Shown one piece after another: positions 1-7,520 of a stretch of 23,865 bases of DNA. The notes below the pieces were generated by a model. It had not been told where the DNA came from and did no database searches. It was given only the letters and a program-made list of their open reading frames with translations. The position numbers and the translations under genes were made by a program. The DNA is from CAZWRV01 sp964636325. Lineage in GTDB: Bacteria; Verrucomicrobiota; Lentisphaeria; Victivallales; GWF2-50-93. Numbering within the stretch: the stretch's first letter is position 1; each line of letters starts with the position of its first letter. The stretch is from NCBI GenBank assembly GCA_964636325.1, contig CAZWRV010000098.1:1-23865 (forward strand). The letters run 5' to 3'.

Positions 1-50
1 AACTGCCTGCCGCCCTTCGACCTGTTCTTCTGCAGCTGGATGAAACTCAT
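1..50 (-). CDS. 5' end of an unidentified gene leaving the window
   Basis: An ATG at 50-48 opens a frame that reads MSFIQLQKNRSKGGRQ and continues past the left edge. A perfect GGAGGT lies 3 nt upstream and a good promoter lies at 79-107, so the start looks real. Sixteen residues are too few to assign a family. The short basic N-terminus is compatible with an IS1634-type transposase, but that is only a guess. If it is an insertion sequence, the palindrome at 86-162 would lie near its end. Confidence 0.5.
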   Translation of the reverse strand, partial: MSFIQLQKNRSKGGRQ

Positions 51-78
51 ACGACCTCCATATTTTCAAGTTTATTAG

Positions 79-107
79 AGTATATATGGTATCTATGCGA
101 TTTTCAA
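79..107 (-). promoter_or_regulatory. Sigma-70-like promoter for the left-edge gene
   Basis: Read on the minus strand there is TTGAAA (107-102), a 17-nt spacer and TATACT (84-79), close to the canonical pattern. The predicted transcript would start near 72, giving a leader of about 20 nt that contains the GGAGGT before the ATG at 50. The promoter lies inside the left arm of the palindrome at 86-162. Confidence 0.55.
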
Positions 108-162
108 CAGGGAGAAGAATAAAAAATCGCTTTTTTTCAGGGCGCAGGAAGAATAGATACCA
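86..162. repeat. Nested palindrome over the left-edge promoter
   Basis: ATGGTATCTAT (86-96) is matched by its exact reverse complement ATAGATACCAT (152-162). Inside it, GCGATTTT (97-104) pairs with AAAATCGC (123-130). The two nested stems cover the -35 region of the promoter at 79-107. This could be an operator, the end of a small insertion element, or a cruciform-forming repeat. The sequence does not decide between them. Confidence 0.6.
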
Positions 163-343
163 TTAGAAAATCATTTTGGGTTGGGATTGTGGAATTTTCG
201 AGGGAAAGTGAAGGAGATGTACCGGCAACGACCTTTGCGTAGAAAAGGAACTTCACATCCATGTCCGCCCACTGTTTGGGTGTTGACTTATCGGGGTGCA
301 TAATTCGGACATTGTATTCGTTTATAAGCTGCAAATCCTTCAT
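137..343 (-). CDS. Doubtful 68-residue hypothetical protein
   Basis: An open frame of 68 codons lies downstream of tRNA-Phe on the same strand. Its product begins MKDLQLINEYNVRIMHPDK and has a plausible amino-acid mix, but no family is recognised. No ribosome-binding site is visible before the ATG, and its 3' end runs into the palindrome at 86-162. It could be a degraded fragment beside the tRNA gene or a chance frame. Confidence 0.25.
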   Translation of the reverse strand: MKDLQLINEYNVRIMHPDKSTPKQWADMDVKFLFYAKVVAGTSPSLSLENSTIPTQNDFLMVSILPAP

Positions 344-363
344 ATAAAATTAGTTATAAAAGA

Positions 364-439
364 TGGTGGCAAGGGCCGGAATCGAACCGGCGACACACGG
401 ATTTTCAGTCCGCTGCTCTACCTGCTGAGCTACCTCGCC
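364..439 (-). tRNA. tRNA-Phe (GAA)
   Basis: On the minus strand the acceptor arms GGCGAGG and CCTTGCC pair (one G-T). They are followed by T8 A9, a GCTC/GAGC D-stem, an anticodon stem GCGGA/TCCGT enclosing the loop CTGAAAA, and a GCCGG/CCGGC T-stem. The anticodon is GAA, for phenylalanine. The discriminator base is A and the CCA end is encoded (366-364). Confidence 0.97.
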
Positions 440-514
440 ACAGTGGGGGTCTTATGCAAGAGAGCTATTACATAGAGCATCAATCTGAAAAATCAAGCGG
501 GCGGGGGGAGAATT

Positions 515-529
515 CGGGCAATTTGCCCG
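515..529. terminator. Short hairpin after the lipoprotein gene
   Basis: CGGGCAA and TTGCCCG form a perfect inverted repeat just past the lipoprotein stop codon (531-533). No T-run follows on the minus strand, so it is at best a weak intrinsic terminator or a processing/stability hairpin between the lipoprotein gene and tRNA-Phe. Confidence 0.35.
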
Positions 530-530
530 C

Positions 531-1148
531 CTAATATTGCCGGGATCCGGACAGGACATACAAATATCTCAAGGTATATTCGATAGTCTTGCATGCCAGC
601 CCGACGGGGCCCCAGTATGTGGTCCGCTGCATCTGCTTGAACCTCTGCTGGCGGATATCCTCCATTTCAAGGCCCCTGATCTCTTCAGTCATCGTTTCGA
701 TCTGACCCTGGAGGCTGTCGATCTTTGCCTTTACGGTGTTCAAATCTTCGACGGTTTTGGATTTGAGCAACATGGCCTTGTAGAGTTCCTGCTCCTTCCT
801 GAGGCTTTTAAGCATCTGCTTCTTGGTGTCGATGATGCTTTTCTCCTCCTTTGAGACGGTTACTTCGACCTCCTTGCTCTTAAGTATGACATCGGGGACG
901 TCGGTCTCGAGGCGTCCGATCTCCTGGTCGACCCTGGTTATTTCGCCTCTTATGTGGTCCAGCTGCGGGACGGTCTTGGCATCGGCCATCATCTTGGCCA
1001 GGCATTGTCTTTCGAGGACGAGGCTCTCATAGCGGGCCTTTTTTTCGGCCAGTGCAGGATCGTCCAAGCCCAGTTTCTCCTTGGGCGCGGTCGTCGCGCA
1101 ACCGGAGGCCAGCAGGACTACAAAGAGGATTGATATGCTGAACTTCAT
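531..1148 (-). CDS. Coiled-coil lipoprotein (DUF4349-like)
   Basis: This 205-residue protein starts with a lipoprotein signal: a hydrophobic stretch ending in LASGC, with Cys17 as the expected lipidation site. The body (about 30-165) is almost entirely charged helix and contains two related blocks, K-TV-QLDHIRGEI and KTVEDLNTVKAKI. These resemble the helical hairpin of DUF4349 proteins. A less polar segment follows at about 179-199. The block similarity suggests an internal duplication. AGGA lies about 11 nt before the ATG. It is the last gene of a probable minus-strand operon with two PH-domain proteins (gaps 62 and 88 nt). Envelope location is inferred from the lipobox, and the biochemical role is unknown. 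Confidence 0.8.
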   Translation of the reverse strand: MKFSISILFVVLLASGCATTAPKEKLGLDDPALAEKKARYESLVLERQCLAKMMADAKTVPQLDHIRGEITRVDQEIGRLETDVPDVILKSKEVEVTVSKEEKSIIDTKKQMLKSLRKEQELYKAMLLKSKTVEDLNTVKAKIDSLQGQIETMTEEIRGLEMEDIRQQRFKQMQRTTYWGPVGLACKTIEYTLRYLYVLSGSRQY

Positions 1149-1236
1149 TTTTCCGCCGTCCTAAGTCGAGGGCATGCTTAAGTTTCCGAGCAATAAGTTT
1201 AGATGCGCAATATGCTTTTTCAAGGAGACCCGGATT

Positions 1237-2016
1237 CTATTTCCCGGCAGAAAGGGCTTCCAGCGTTTTCCTGAAAAGCGCCGTCTCGCCCAGAAGCTCC
1301 TTGAGATGGAGCTGCATATCAGTCCGGAGCTTGCTCCCCCGCCGGTCGTCTCGTGCGGGCCTTTCCGCCGGCGAATTGTCGCCCAGGCCGGCGTCCTTTA
1401 TCCTCCTCAGGCGCCCGATCATGAGGTCGCGTATCTCCTCGAAGTTGTCTATTCCGGTGAAATAGCCGACGTGCATCTTGAATCCGGACTCGTGCGATGC
1501 GGTGTTGGCGCCGACGGCGGAGCCGCCGCCGGCGGTCTCGACCTTCAGATCCGCGATCTGAAGGAATCTCTGGAGGGGCCCCTGCGATATGGATATGTTC
1601 TGTATGTTGTCGAAGCTCATGGTCATCTCCCTGACGTTGAGCACGCCCTCCCTGATCCTGAGGCTGCGGTCAGTCACCTTGTACCAGCGCAGCTCGTAAT
1701 CCAGCCTGATAATGAGGAAAGAGAACAGGACATAAGCCAGGAAGCCGACGAGTATGACGAGGACCGCCACCGCTGCCGCCAACATGGCCGCAGTGTTTTT
1801 TGTCATGAAAAGGCCGTAGGCGGCCAACGGCAGCTCGGTCGCAAAAAGGATCAGCAGCCCCACGCAGTTCTTGACGAGCCACGTCGCCAGCTTATACCAG
1901 TAGAAGTTCGGGGACGCCCGGAAGACCTTGAGCGTATTCACGTCGCCCATGGGATCAAGTGGTTCGGGCGGCACCTTCAGCACCGCCAGTATCGCGGCCT
2001 TTAGTGCAGAATACAT
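1237..2016 (-). CDS. Bacterial PH (bPH2/YdbT-type) membrane protein
   Basis: The 259-residue product has two membrane spans (roughly 46-70 and 76-105) followed by a bacterial PH-like domain (about 108-205). The typical bPH2 signature is visible: YKVTDRSLRIREG, then FDNIQNISISQGPLQRFL, then a short strand ending in VETAGG. The remainder is a charged C-terminal tail. Proteins of the YdbS/YdbT family pair such domains with membrane anchors, but their exact function is not settled. Here two are encoded side by side, as in Bacillus ydbS-ydbT. AAAGGGG lies 5 nt before the ATG. The asymmetric pair and the lipoprotein after it suggest an envelope-associated complex (inference). Confidence 0.85.
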   Translation of the reverse strand: MYSALKAAILAVLKVPPEPLDPMGDVNTLKVFRASPNFYWYKLATWLVKNCVGLLILFATELPLAAYGLFMTKNTAAMLAAAVAVLVILVGFLAYVLFSFLIIRLDYELRWYKVTDRSLRIREGVLNVREMTMSFDNIQNISISQGPLQRFLQIADLKVETAGGGSAVGANTASHESGFKMHVGYFTGIDNFEEIRDLMIGRLRRIKDAGLGDNSPAERPARDDRRGSKLRTDMQLHLKELLGETALFRKTLEALSAGK

Positions 2017-2078
2017 ATTTCCCCTTTAGCCAGTGAGGTATCCAGTAACGAATAACAAATAACATAATCAATAACGGA

Positions 2079-2615
2079 TTACTGCACCTGCTTGTGTGCG
2101 GCGGCGAACTTTTCGACGGCCGCCCTGGCCGCGGCGATCTCGTCCTTTATCTGCCTAAGAATCTCGACGACTTCGTCTCCTGGCTCGCCTGCGTACTGGC
2201 CTGGCGAGGGTGTTCCTTCCGTTATTTCGCGCAGACCTCGCATCTTCGAGTAGATGAAGTCGCGGAGCGCCTCGTATTCGACGATACCCTCGATGGACAT
2301 CTCGGCCTCCATGTTGCCGGACGCAGTCTGTATCCTGAGATCCGCCAGCCCGAGCCAGCGCTGTATGATACCGGAGCTCACATGGATGTCCTGAATCTTG
2401 GCGTAGGTGAGGTTGATTTCCCTCTTGAACAGAAAGCCCCATTTCATAAGGATGCCGTCACCGTCGAAACGGTAGCTCAGGGTGTGGTAGCGGAAATAAA
2501 GATATGGGAGGAGGACCAGAACGAACGGCCCCGAAAGCAGCGACCTTATCACGTAGAGGGTCAGCAGCTTCGGCGAAGGCCGCTCGATCGACATTATCTT
2601 CGCATCATCAGCCAT
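2079..2615 (-). CDS. Bacterial PH (bPH2/YdbS-type) membrane protein
   Basis: The start is placed at the ATG at 2615-2613 (MADDAKIMS) because GGAAG lies 5-9 nt upstream. The frame is open 20 codons further upstream, but without a comparable site. The 178-residue protein has a hydrophobic segment (about 18-45) and then a bPH2 domain with the pattern GILMKWGFLFKREINLTY, KIQDIHVSSGIIQRWLGLADL and IQTASG. A C-terminal helix is rich in Ala, Glu and Lys. It shares its domain with the next gene (1237-2016), 62 nt downstream, and the two are probably co-transcribed and co-operate. It diverges from rsmD across a 225-nt gap. Confidence 0.83.
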   Translation of the reverse strand: MADDAKIMSIERPSPKLLTLYVIRSLLSGPFVLVLLPYLYFRYHTLSYRFDGDGILMKWGFLFKREINLTYAKIQDIHVSSGIIQRWLGLADLRIQTASGNMEAEMSIEGIVEYEALRDFIYSKMRGLREITEGTPSPGQYAGEPGDEVVEILRQIKDEIAAARAAVEKFAAAHKQVQ

Positions 2616-2705
2616 TGTTTCTTCCGGATGCTTGATTTCAGAGGATAATCTACATATTGTTATTACGGATGACAAGCTGTAATGTGTTTTGAATTACAGT
2701 TGTCG

Positions 2706-2795
2706 GGTGTCAGGTTTCAGGGGAATTAGTCATGACGATCCGCACTTTCGCATGCCGGACCATATGTCGATTCATTGACACTGACACCTGAAACC
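2706..2795. repeat. Imperfect inverted repeat between divergent genes
   Basis: GGTGTCAGGTTTCAG (2706-2720) and CTGACACCTGAAACC (2781-2795) face each other; about 12 of 14 aligned core positions match after reverse complementing. The arms are built from similar GTNTCAG heptamers. The element occupies the gap between the PH-domain gene and rsmD and may influence either promoter. No other function is visible. Confidence 0.45.
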
Positions 2796-2840
2796 GCCAA
2801 CTGCCGACTTGCTCAATTAGCTGCAAAGGCTTCTTGCAAC

Positions 2841-3440
2841 ATGAGAATAATAGGAGGAACAGCGTCGGGTATTGACCTGAAGATTTCCACGGACGACGAT
2901 CTCAGGCCGACTGCGGGCGCGTCGAAGAAGGCGCTCTTCGACAGCCTGGGCGGTCTTGCCGGCATGAAGGTCGCAGATCTCTTCGCCGGCGCGGGCGGTC
3001 TGGGCTTCGAGGCCGCAAGCCGTGGTGCCGGAAGAGTCCTCTTCATCGAGAAGCTCCAGCGGCGCTGCACCGACATCCAGAACAACATTGGAAGGATGCG
3101 CAAGGCGGGCGTTTCCGCCGAGATGTCCGTCATAAGGGCCGACGTCATGCGGCTTTGGGACAGGCCGCACCGCCTGCCGTCACCGCCCGACATAATCTTC
3201 GCCGACCCGCCATACGCGGAATCCGTCTCACTCATGTCGGAACTTCTCTCGTCCGCGAATTTCGCGGAGTGGGCCGCCGGGGCAGCGCTCATCTGGGAAC
3301 TGCCGGAAGGAAGCAGGGCCGAGCCGCTCTGGAGCCCGGAATGCAAGATACTATGGAAGTCGTTTAAAATCAGGAAATACGGGATAGCTGTTTTCGATTT
3401 CCTGAAAGTGGATTCCGGACTTGCCGCTCCGCAGGCTTGA
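2841..3440 (+). CDS. rsmD: 16S rRNA (guanine966-N2)-methyltransferase RsmD
   Basis: RsmD methylates G966 of 16S rRNA in the assembling small subunit, using S-adenosylmethionine. The start at 2841 (MRIIGGTASG) matches the family's conserved N-terminus and has AAGG about 11 nt upstream. An earlier ATG at 2775 would add 22 unrelated residues. Visible motifs are RPT near residue 22 followed by ALFDSL, the SAM-binding loop DLFAGAGGLGFEAASRGA (46-63), an acidic residue in FIEK, and the catalytic DPPY at 122-125. The length of 199 residues is usual. It is the first plus-strand gene and is followed by about 770 bp of repeats without a gene. Confidence 0.93.
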   Translation: MRIIGGTASGIDLKISTDDDLRPTAGASKKALFDSLGGLAGMKVADLFAGAGGLGFEAASRGAGRVLFIEKLQRRCTDIQNNIGRMRKAGVSAEMSVIRADVMRLWDRPHRLPSPPDIIFADPPYAESVSLMSELLSSANFAEWAAGAALIWELPEGSRAEPLWSPECKILWKSFKIRKYGIAVFDFLKVDSGLAAPQA

Positions 3441-3510
3441 TCCCGGCGTTGAATTGAAAAGGACGGATGGAAGCATTAATGTCTTTCCGGTGGATCTAAT
3501 TTTGCCGAAG

Positions 3511-3909
3511 AGAAACTAGATGGAGGGCGGAATTCTATTCCGCCGTACGGCGGGAGTTCCCGCCGCAAAGAGGACGGTTGAATGGCATTCAACCCTCCGG
3601 AATACGACGAAGATAGAGAGGAAGAGAGCGATTAAGATTGTCGAGTTTCACGAGAGTGCCGCTCTGGCGGGGAAATCCGCCAGTTCTGTCGAACAGAAAC
3701 TCGATGGAGGGCGGAGCCGAGCTCCGCCGCGGTTGAGCTTGGCTCAACCCTCCGGAAGACGACAAAGATAACGACAAAGTTCGCGACAAAGATGGGCGAG
3801 TTTCAGAGGAGTGCCCGTCTGCGGTGACCGCAGTTCTGTCGGGGTGAAACTTAAAGTAGCGCAGGTATTCCTACCTGCGATACCGCAGACAGGAATGTCT
3901 GCGTTACTT
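3511..3909. repeat. Array of nested hairpin repeats
   Basis: Nine near-perfect hairpins follow one another: 3526-3544, 3548-3565, 3576-3594, 3664-3683, 3710-3728, 3731-3749, 3819-3833, 3860-3879 and 3884-3903. They are grouped inside outer stems: GGAG/CTCC closes 3522-3598 and again about 3707-3753, CGAGTTTC/GAAACTCG closes 3642-3703, AGTTTCA/TGAAACT closes 3799-3851, and AAGTA/TACTT closes 3854-3909. A unit starting GAAACT-GATGGAGGGCGGA recurs with a period of 184 nt (3512, 3696). Equivalent hairpins use different stem bases, for example GGTTGAAT against GGTTGAGC, with both arms changed together. No convincing gene lies in this stretch. Confidence 0.75.
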
Positions 3910-3937
3910 CAGGTGAGTTTCACGAGAGTGGGAGAGC

Positions 3938-4211
3938 TATACTCCTTTAGCGTGAAAATTTACATTTTGACGGGCCAGATTTGGGATTGGATTTTTTCGT
4001 TCCGACCGAGGGGCGACATGAATATCGTCCGAGGAAGGAACGGAAAAATACGGCCCAAAGATGCTCGACGCAAGGCGGTTGCGGTCTTTCGGTTTTGCTC
4101 CGCACTCTTCGAGAACCTTCGACACCTCGGTATCGGCGGTCTCTCAGAATGCGAAGCAAATTCCAAAATCTCCGCGATCAAAATGTAAATTTTTCAGCCT
4201 AAAGGAGTATA
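3938..4211. mobile_element. MITE-like 274-bp inverted-repeat element
   Basis: The left end (3938-3990) and right end (4161-4211) are inverted copies of about 50 bp. They begin with an identical TATACTCCTTTAG, and TTTACATTTTGA is also identical in both. A second long hairpin (3979-4003 with 4037-4060) sits inside. No credible open frame for a transposase exists, so this resembles a miniature inverted-repeat element or a large structured repeat. The right end carries AAAGGAG, which is the ribosome-binding site of the next gene. Target-site duplications are not obvious. Confidence 0.6.
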
Positions 4212-4215
4212 CAAT

Positions 4216-4533
4216 ATGGCGGACATCTACAAGATCGAATTCTACGTTCCTGAAGCTGACGCGGAGAAGGTGAAGGCGGCGTTGTTCGCTGCGGGCGCAG
4301 GCCGGGTCGGGAATTACGACTCCTGCTGCTGGCAGACGTCAGGAGCCGGCCAGTTCCGCCCGCTCGAGGGCAGCGATCCGCATATCGGGAAGATTGGCGC
4401 CGTGGAGAAGTTGCCTGAGGCCAAGGTCGAACTGGTATGCGAAGGTTCCAAGTTGAAGAAGGCCATCGCCGCCCTGAAGAAGGCGCATCCGTACGAGACG
4501 CCCGCATACCAGTATTGGAAGGTGAGGACGTAG
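4216..4533 (+). CDS. YqfO/NIF3-like small protein (CutA/PII-like fold)
   Basis: The 105-residue product matches the stand-alone form of the domain inserted in NIF3/YqfO proteins, which has a CutA1/PII-like ferredoxin fold. Visible features are the opening strand YKIEFYVPEADAEKVKAAL, the segment GRVGNYDSCCWQTSGAGQF, a central strand with VELVCEG, and the ending KKAHPYETPAYQYW. The HPYE segment is typical of the family. The biochemical role is not established; metal or small-ligand binding is often suggested. AAAGGAG, 8 nt before the ATG, is part of the inverted-repeat element at 3938-4211. The M50 peptidase gene follows after 22 nt. Confidence 0.85.
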   Translation: MADIYKIEFYVPEADAEKVKAALFAAGAGRVGNYDSCCWQTSGAGQFRPLEGSDPHIGKIGAVEKLPEAKVELVCEGSKLKKAIAALKKAHPYETPAYQYWKVRT

Positions 4534-4555
4534 CTTTATTAACTTAAGGTTTTAT

Positions 4556-5167
4556 ATGCTGGAGCTTTTATCGACAAGTCCGAATCTCTACTTCATGTGG
4601 GTGACGATCGTAGTGTTTTCCGTGTGCTGCCACGAGTATGCTCATGCCCAGGTGGCGCTTTGGCAGGGGGACAGCACGGCGGCGGACAACGGGCATCTGA
4701 CCTTGAACCCCTTGAAGCAGATGGGCTGGCTCTCGCTGATACTCCTTTTCCTGGTCGGACTGGCGTGGGGCGCGGTTCCGGTGAATCCGTCGCGCATGAG
4801 GCACCGCTACAGCAGCGCCCTGGTCTCGTCCGCCGGACCGCTGATGAACCTGCTGCTGTTCACGGGATTCACGGTCCTGGCGGCTTTCGCCCACAACATG
4901 AACATGGACGGCGCGGTGCGGCTCTTCATGCTCGGCTCATGCATCAACATCGTCCTTTTCATCTTCAACATGCTTCCGGTTCCGATCCTCGACGGGTATA
5001 CGGTCTTCAGCTTCCTTTTCCCGAAGATAAACATGGTGAATCCCGAACTGAAGAACGGGCTGACGTTCCTTCTAGTGATCATCCTGTTCTGCTCGTTCAA
5101 CCAGCTGTGGAGATTCGGCTTCTGGATAACCGGTCAGTCGGTTGACGCGCTATTGTATCTGATATGA
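4556..5167 (+). CDS. M50 family (site-2 protease-like) membrane metallopeptidase
   Basis: This 203-residue, highly hydrophobic protein has the zinc-binding HEYAH motif (His26, Glu27, His30) in its first membrane span and NMLPVPILDG (138-147), whose Asp146 is the expected third zinc ligand. Between them are spans at about 57-75, 86-112 and 121-140; another lies at about 169-185. These are the core features of short site-2-protease homologues, which cut proteins within the membrane. No PDZ or CBS domain is present and the substrate is unknown. AAGG lies 6 nt before the ATG. Its stop overlaps the xseA start by 4 nt, so the two are translationally coupled. Confidence 0.88.
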   Translation: MLELLSTSPNLYFMWVTIVVFSVCCHEYAHAQVALWQGDSTAADNGHLTLNPLKQMGWLSLILLFLVGLAWGAVPVNPSRMRHRYSSALVSSAGPLMNLLLFTGFTVLAAFAHNMNMDGAVRLFMLGSCINIVLFIFNMLPVPILDGYTVFSFLFPKINMVNPELKNGLTFLLVIILFCSFNQLWRFGFWITGQSVDALLYLI

Positions 5168-6372
5168 GCACGGTCAAGGAAATAGAGGAGAAGGTCTGGA
5201 AGGTCTCGGAAGTGAACGGGGCCGTGAAGGAGGTCATCGAGAACGCCTTCATGCCGTTCTGGATGGCGGGCGAGATCGGCACCTTGAACATCCACCGCTC
5301 GGGCCATGTCTACATGGTGATGAAGGACGAGCGGTCGCAGATCCGGGCGGCGTATTTCAACGGTGCGGCAAAGGCCAGGGCGATCGGGCTCGAAGTCGGA
5401 TCGCAGATAGAGGTCCGCGGCCGGCTCGGCGTCTACGACGTCCGCGGCGAATACCAGTTCAACGTCGCCGAGATCAGGCTAAAGGGTCTCGGCGACCTCC
5501 ACCGCCGCTTCGATGAGCTGAAGAAGAAGCTTTCTGTAGAAGGCCTTTTCGACGAATCCCGTAAAAAGCCCATCCCCATGCTGCCCGGCAGGATCGGCAT
5601 AGTCACTTCGCCGGACGGCGCCGCGCTGCGCGACTTCCTTCAGATCATCGGGCGCAGGTTCCCGAACATTCACATCAGGATATTCCCCGCCGCGGTCCAG
5701 GGCAGGGGAGCCGAACTCCAGGTGGCCAGGGGCGTGGCCTTCTTCAACAGGACGTCCTCTGTGGATGTGATAATCGTCACGCGGGGCGGGGGAAGCATGG
5801 AGGATCTCTGGCCCTTCAACGAAGAGGCCCTCGCCAGGGAGATCGCGAAAAGCAAGATTCCAGTCATCAGCGCAGTAGGCCACGAAATAGACTTCACGAT
5901 ATGCGACTTCGTGGCCGACCTGCGGGTGCCGACCCCGTCCGCCGCGGCCGAACTCGTGGTCGGCCGCCGGGACGAGTTCGAAAACCTCCTCGCGGATTAC
6001 CGGCGCAGGCTGCGGGCGGCCCTGGACCTGGGGATCGAGCGCGCCAGGACGCGCCTTGAACGCGCCAGCACCAGCTACGTCTTCCGCGAGCCGCTGAACG
6101 TCCTGCGAAACTACCAGCAGAACCTCGACGACCTGGGCCGCCGCTCGCTCTCAGCTCTCAAGCTGTCCGCTGAAAAGAACTCCTCCCGCCTAAGGGAGGT
6201 CGCCGCCCGCCTGAAGGCCATAAACCCCAGAGCCGTCCTCGAACGCGGATATGCGATCCTCGTCGAGAAAAACTCTGGGAAAATAATCACCGAGCCCGGC
6301 GTTCCCGAGGGGACACCCGTCGACGGCGTCCTCGCCAAAGGCGCGATCCCTCTCATTGTCAGGGGAAAGTGA
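5164..6372 (+). CDS. xseA: Exodeoxyribonuclease VII large subunit
   Basis: XseA is the catalytic subunit of exonuclease VII, which degrades single-stranded DNA into oligonucleotides. The 402-residue protein shows an N-terminal OB-fold (about 13-108), the catalytic domain with PGRIGIVTSPDGAALRDF (141-158), TRGGGSMEDLWPFNEE (206-221) and SAVGHEIDFT (236-245). A long helical region (about 265-375) binds XseB in known enzymes, and GYAIL near the C-terminus closes the domain. The start overlaps the previous stop as ATGA and has no clear ribosome-binding site, so coupling is likely. No xseB follows; the next gene is dinB on the other strand, 18 nt away. Confidence 0.95.
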   Translation: MSTVKEIEEKVWKVSEVNGAVKEVIENAFMPFWMAGEIGTLNIHRSGHVYMVMKDERSQIRAAYFNGAAKARAIGLEVGSQIEVRGRLGVYDVRGEYQFNVAEIRLKGLGDLHRRFDELKKKLSVEGLFDESRKKPIPMLPGRIGIVTSPDGAALRDFLQIIGRRFPNIHIRIFPAAVQGRGAELQVARGVAFFNRTSSVDVIIVTRGGGSMEDLWPFNEEALAREIAKSKIPVISAVGHEIDFTICDFVADLRVPTPSAAAELVVGRRDEFENLLADYRRRLRAALDLGIERARTRLERASTSYVFREPLNVLRNYQQNLDDLGRRSLSALKLSAEKNSSRLREVAARLKAINPRAVLERGYAILVEKNSGKIITEPGVPEGTPVDGVLAKGAIPLIVRGK

Positions 6373-6390
6373 CCGCATCCGCCGGAATCT

Positions 6391-7467
6391 TCAGAACGGG
6401 AACGTAAGCTGTACCGGCCCCCCGTCCGCCTCCGGCTCGGGAAATCCCGAAACAGTCACGCCAACGAGCCTTATCTTGCGGACACCCGCCTCCGTCTTCC
6501 TCATAAGTTCCGACGCCTCCCTGTAGATCAGGTCCCACGAGTCCACGGCGGAGTCCAGCGAACGCTGGCGCGTGATCGAGGTGAAGTCAGCGTATTTAAG
6601 CTTCAGTGTGACAGTGTGCCCGCACAGATGCTCCTCCTGCAGCATCTCCCAGAGCTCTTTTGAAAGGTCGCGCAAGACCCCGGCTATTTCGACCATGTCG
6701 TCGGTGTCGTGCGGCAGCGTCGTCTCGCGTCCGAGGCTCTTCCTCGGCTGATCAGGAGTAACCTTCCTGTCGTCGATGCCGCGGACGATGTCGTAATACC
6801 AGATGCCCGACTTGCCGAACTCCTTGACCAGCTCGGCCTTGGACAGCTTCTTCAGGTCCGCCCCGATTGTGACGCCCATGCCGCGGAACTTCGCCGCGGT
6901 CACCTTGCCGATCCCATGGAAGTCCTCTATCGCAAGGCCTGAAAGGAATTCGTCGGCCTGGTCCGGTGTTATCACTGCAAGACCGGCGGGCTTGTGCAAC
7001 CCCGACGCTATCTTCGCCAGAAACATGTTGAACGAAACTCCGGCCGACGCCGTAAGGCGGGTCTCGCCGAATATACGTTTCTGTATCTCCTGCGCGACCC
7101 ATGTCGCCGACGGGATTTTCTTAATATTGTGCGTCACGTCGAGATACGCCTCGTCTAATGAGACAGGCTCGACCAGGTCGGTGTACTCCAGGAATATTCT
7201 TCGGATCTTCTCCGACTCCGCGCAGTATGCGTCCATCCGGACCGGCAGGAATATCCCCTTGGGGCATAGCTTTGCGGCCTGTCCTATCGGCATCGCTGAC
7301 CGGACGCCGAACTTCCTGGCCTCGTAGGAGGCGGTGGAAACGACTCCCCGCGTGCCGGGAAGGCCGCCGACTATCACAGGCTTCCCCCTGAGCCGCGGAT
7401 TGTCGCGGACCTCGATTGAGGCGTAGAAGGCGTCCATGTCTACGTGGATTATCTTCCGGACTAGCAT
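6391..7467 (-). CDS. dinB: DNA polymerase IV
   Basis: DinB is a Y-family polymerase that copies past DNA lesions. The 358-residue sequence has the catalytic HVDMDAFYASIE (8-19; Asp10) and SLDEAYLDVT (103-112; Asp105, Glu106), the thumb helix-hairpin-helix FHGIGKVTAAKFRGMGV, and a little-finger domain containing KSLGRETTL and VTLKLKYADF. It ends in QLTFPF, which fits a beta-clamp-binding peptide. Its length is normal. The ATG has no strong ribosome-binding site, but the N-terminus fits the family. It converges with xseA and diverges from the radical SAM gene across about 490 bp of repeats. No LexA box is evident. Confidence 0.95.
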   Translation of the reverse strand: MLVRKIIHVDMDAFYASIEVRDNPRLRGKPVIVGGLPGTRGVVSTASYEARKFGVRSAMPIGQAAKLCPKGIFLPVRMDAYCAESEKIRRIFLEYTDLVEPVSLDEAYLDVTHNIKKIPSATWVAQEIQKRIFGETRLTASAGVSFNMFLAKIASGLHKPAGLAVITPDQADEFLSGLAIEDFHGIGKVTAAKFRGMGVTIGADLKKLSKAELVKEFGKSGIWYYDIVRGIDDRKVTPDQPRKSLGRETTLPHDTDDMVEIAGVLRDLSKELWEMLQEEHLCGHTVTLKLKYADFTSITRQRSLDSAVDSWDLIYREASELMRKTEAGVRKIRLVGVTVSGFPEPEADGGPVQLTFPF

Positions 7468-7520
7468 TTCAGCAGCATTTAGTGTTCTGGAAGATTAAAT
7501 AAGTATCAGGTAAACCGCGT

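Noticed and set aside
3520..3771. Plus-strand frame of 83 codons
   Set aside because: It runs through the hairpin array; its sequence simply reflects the palindromes.
3511..3909. CRISPR array
   Set aside because: Repeats are hairpins of varying length without equal repeats and spacers, and no cas gene is present.
3937..4125. Minus-strand peptide LASSIFGPYF similar to LLSSVFGPYS of the radical SAM protein
   Set aside because: The match is seven residues within a hairpin-forming inverted-repeat element; no further similarity follows, so I treat it as chance.
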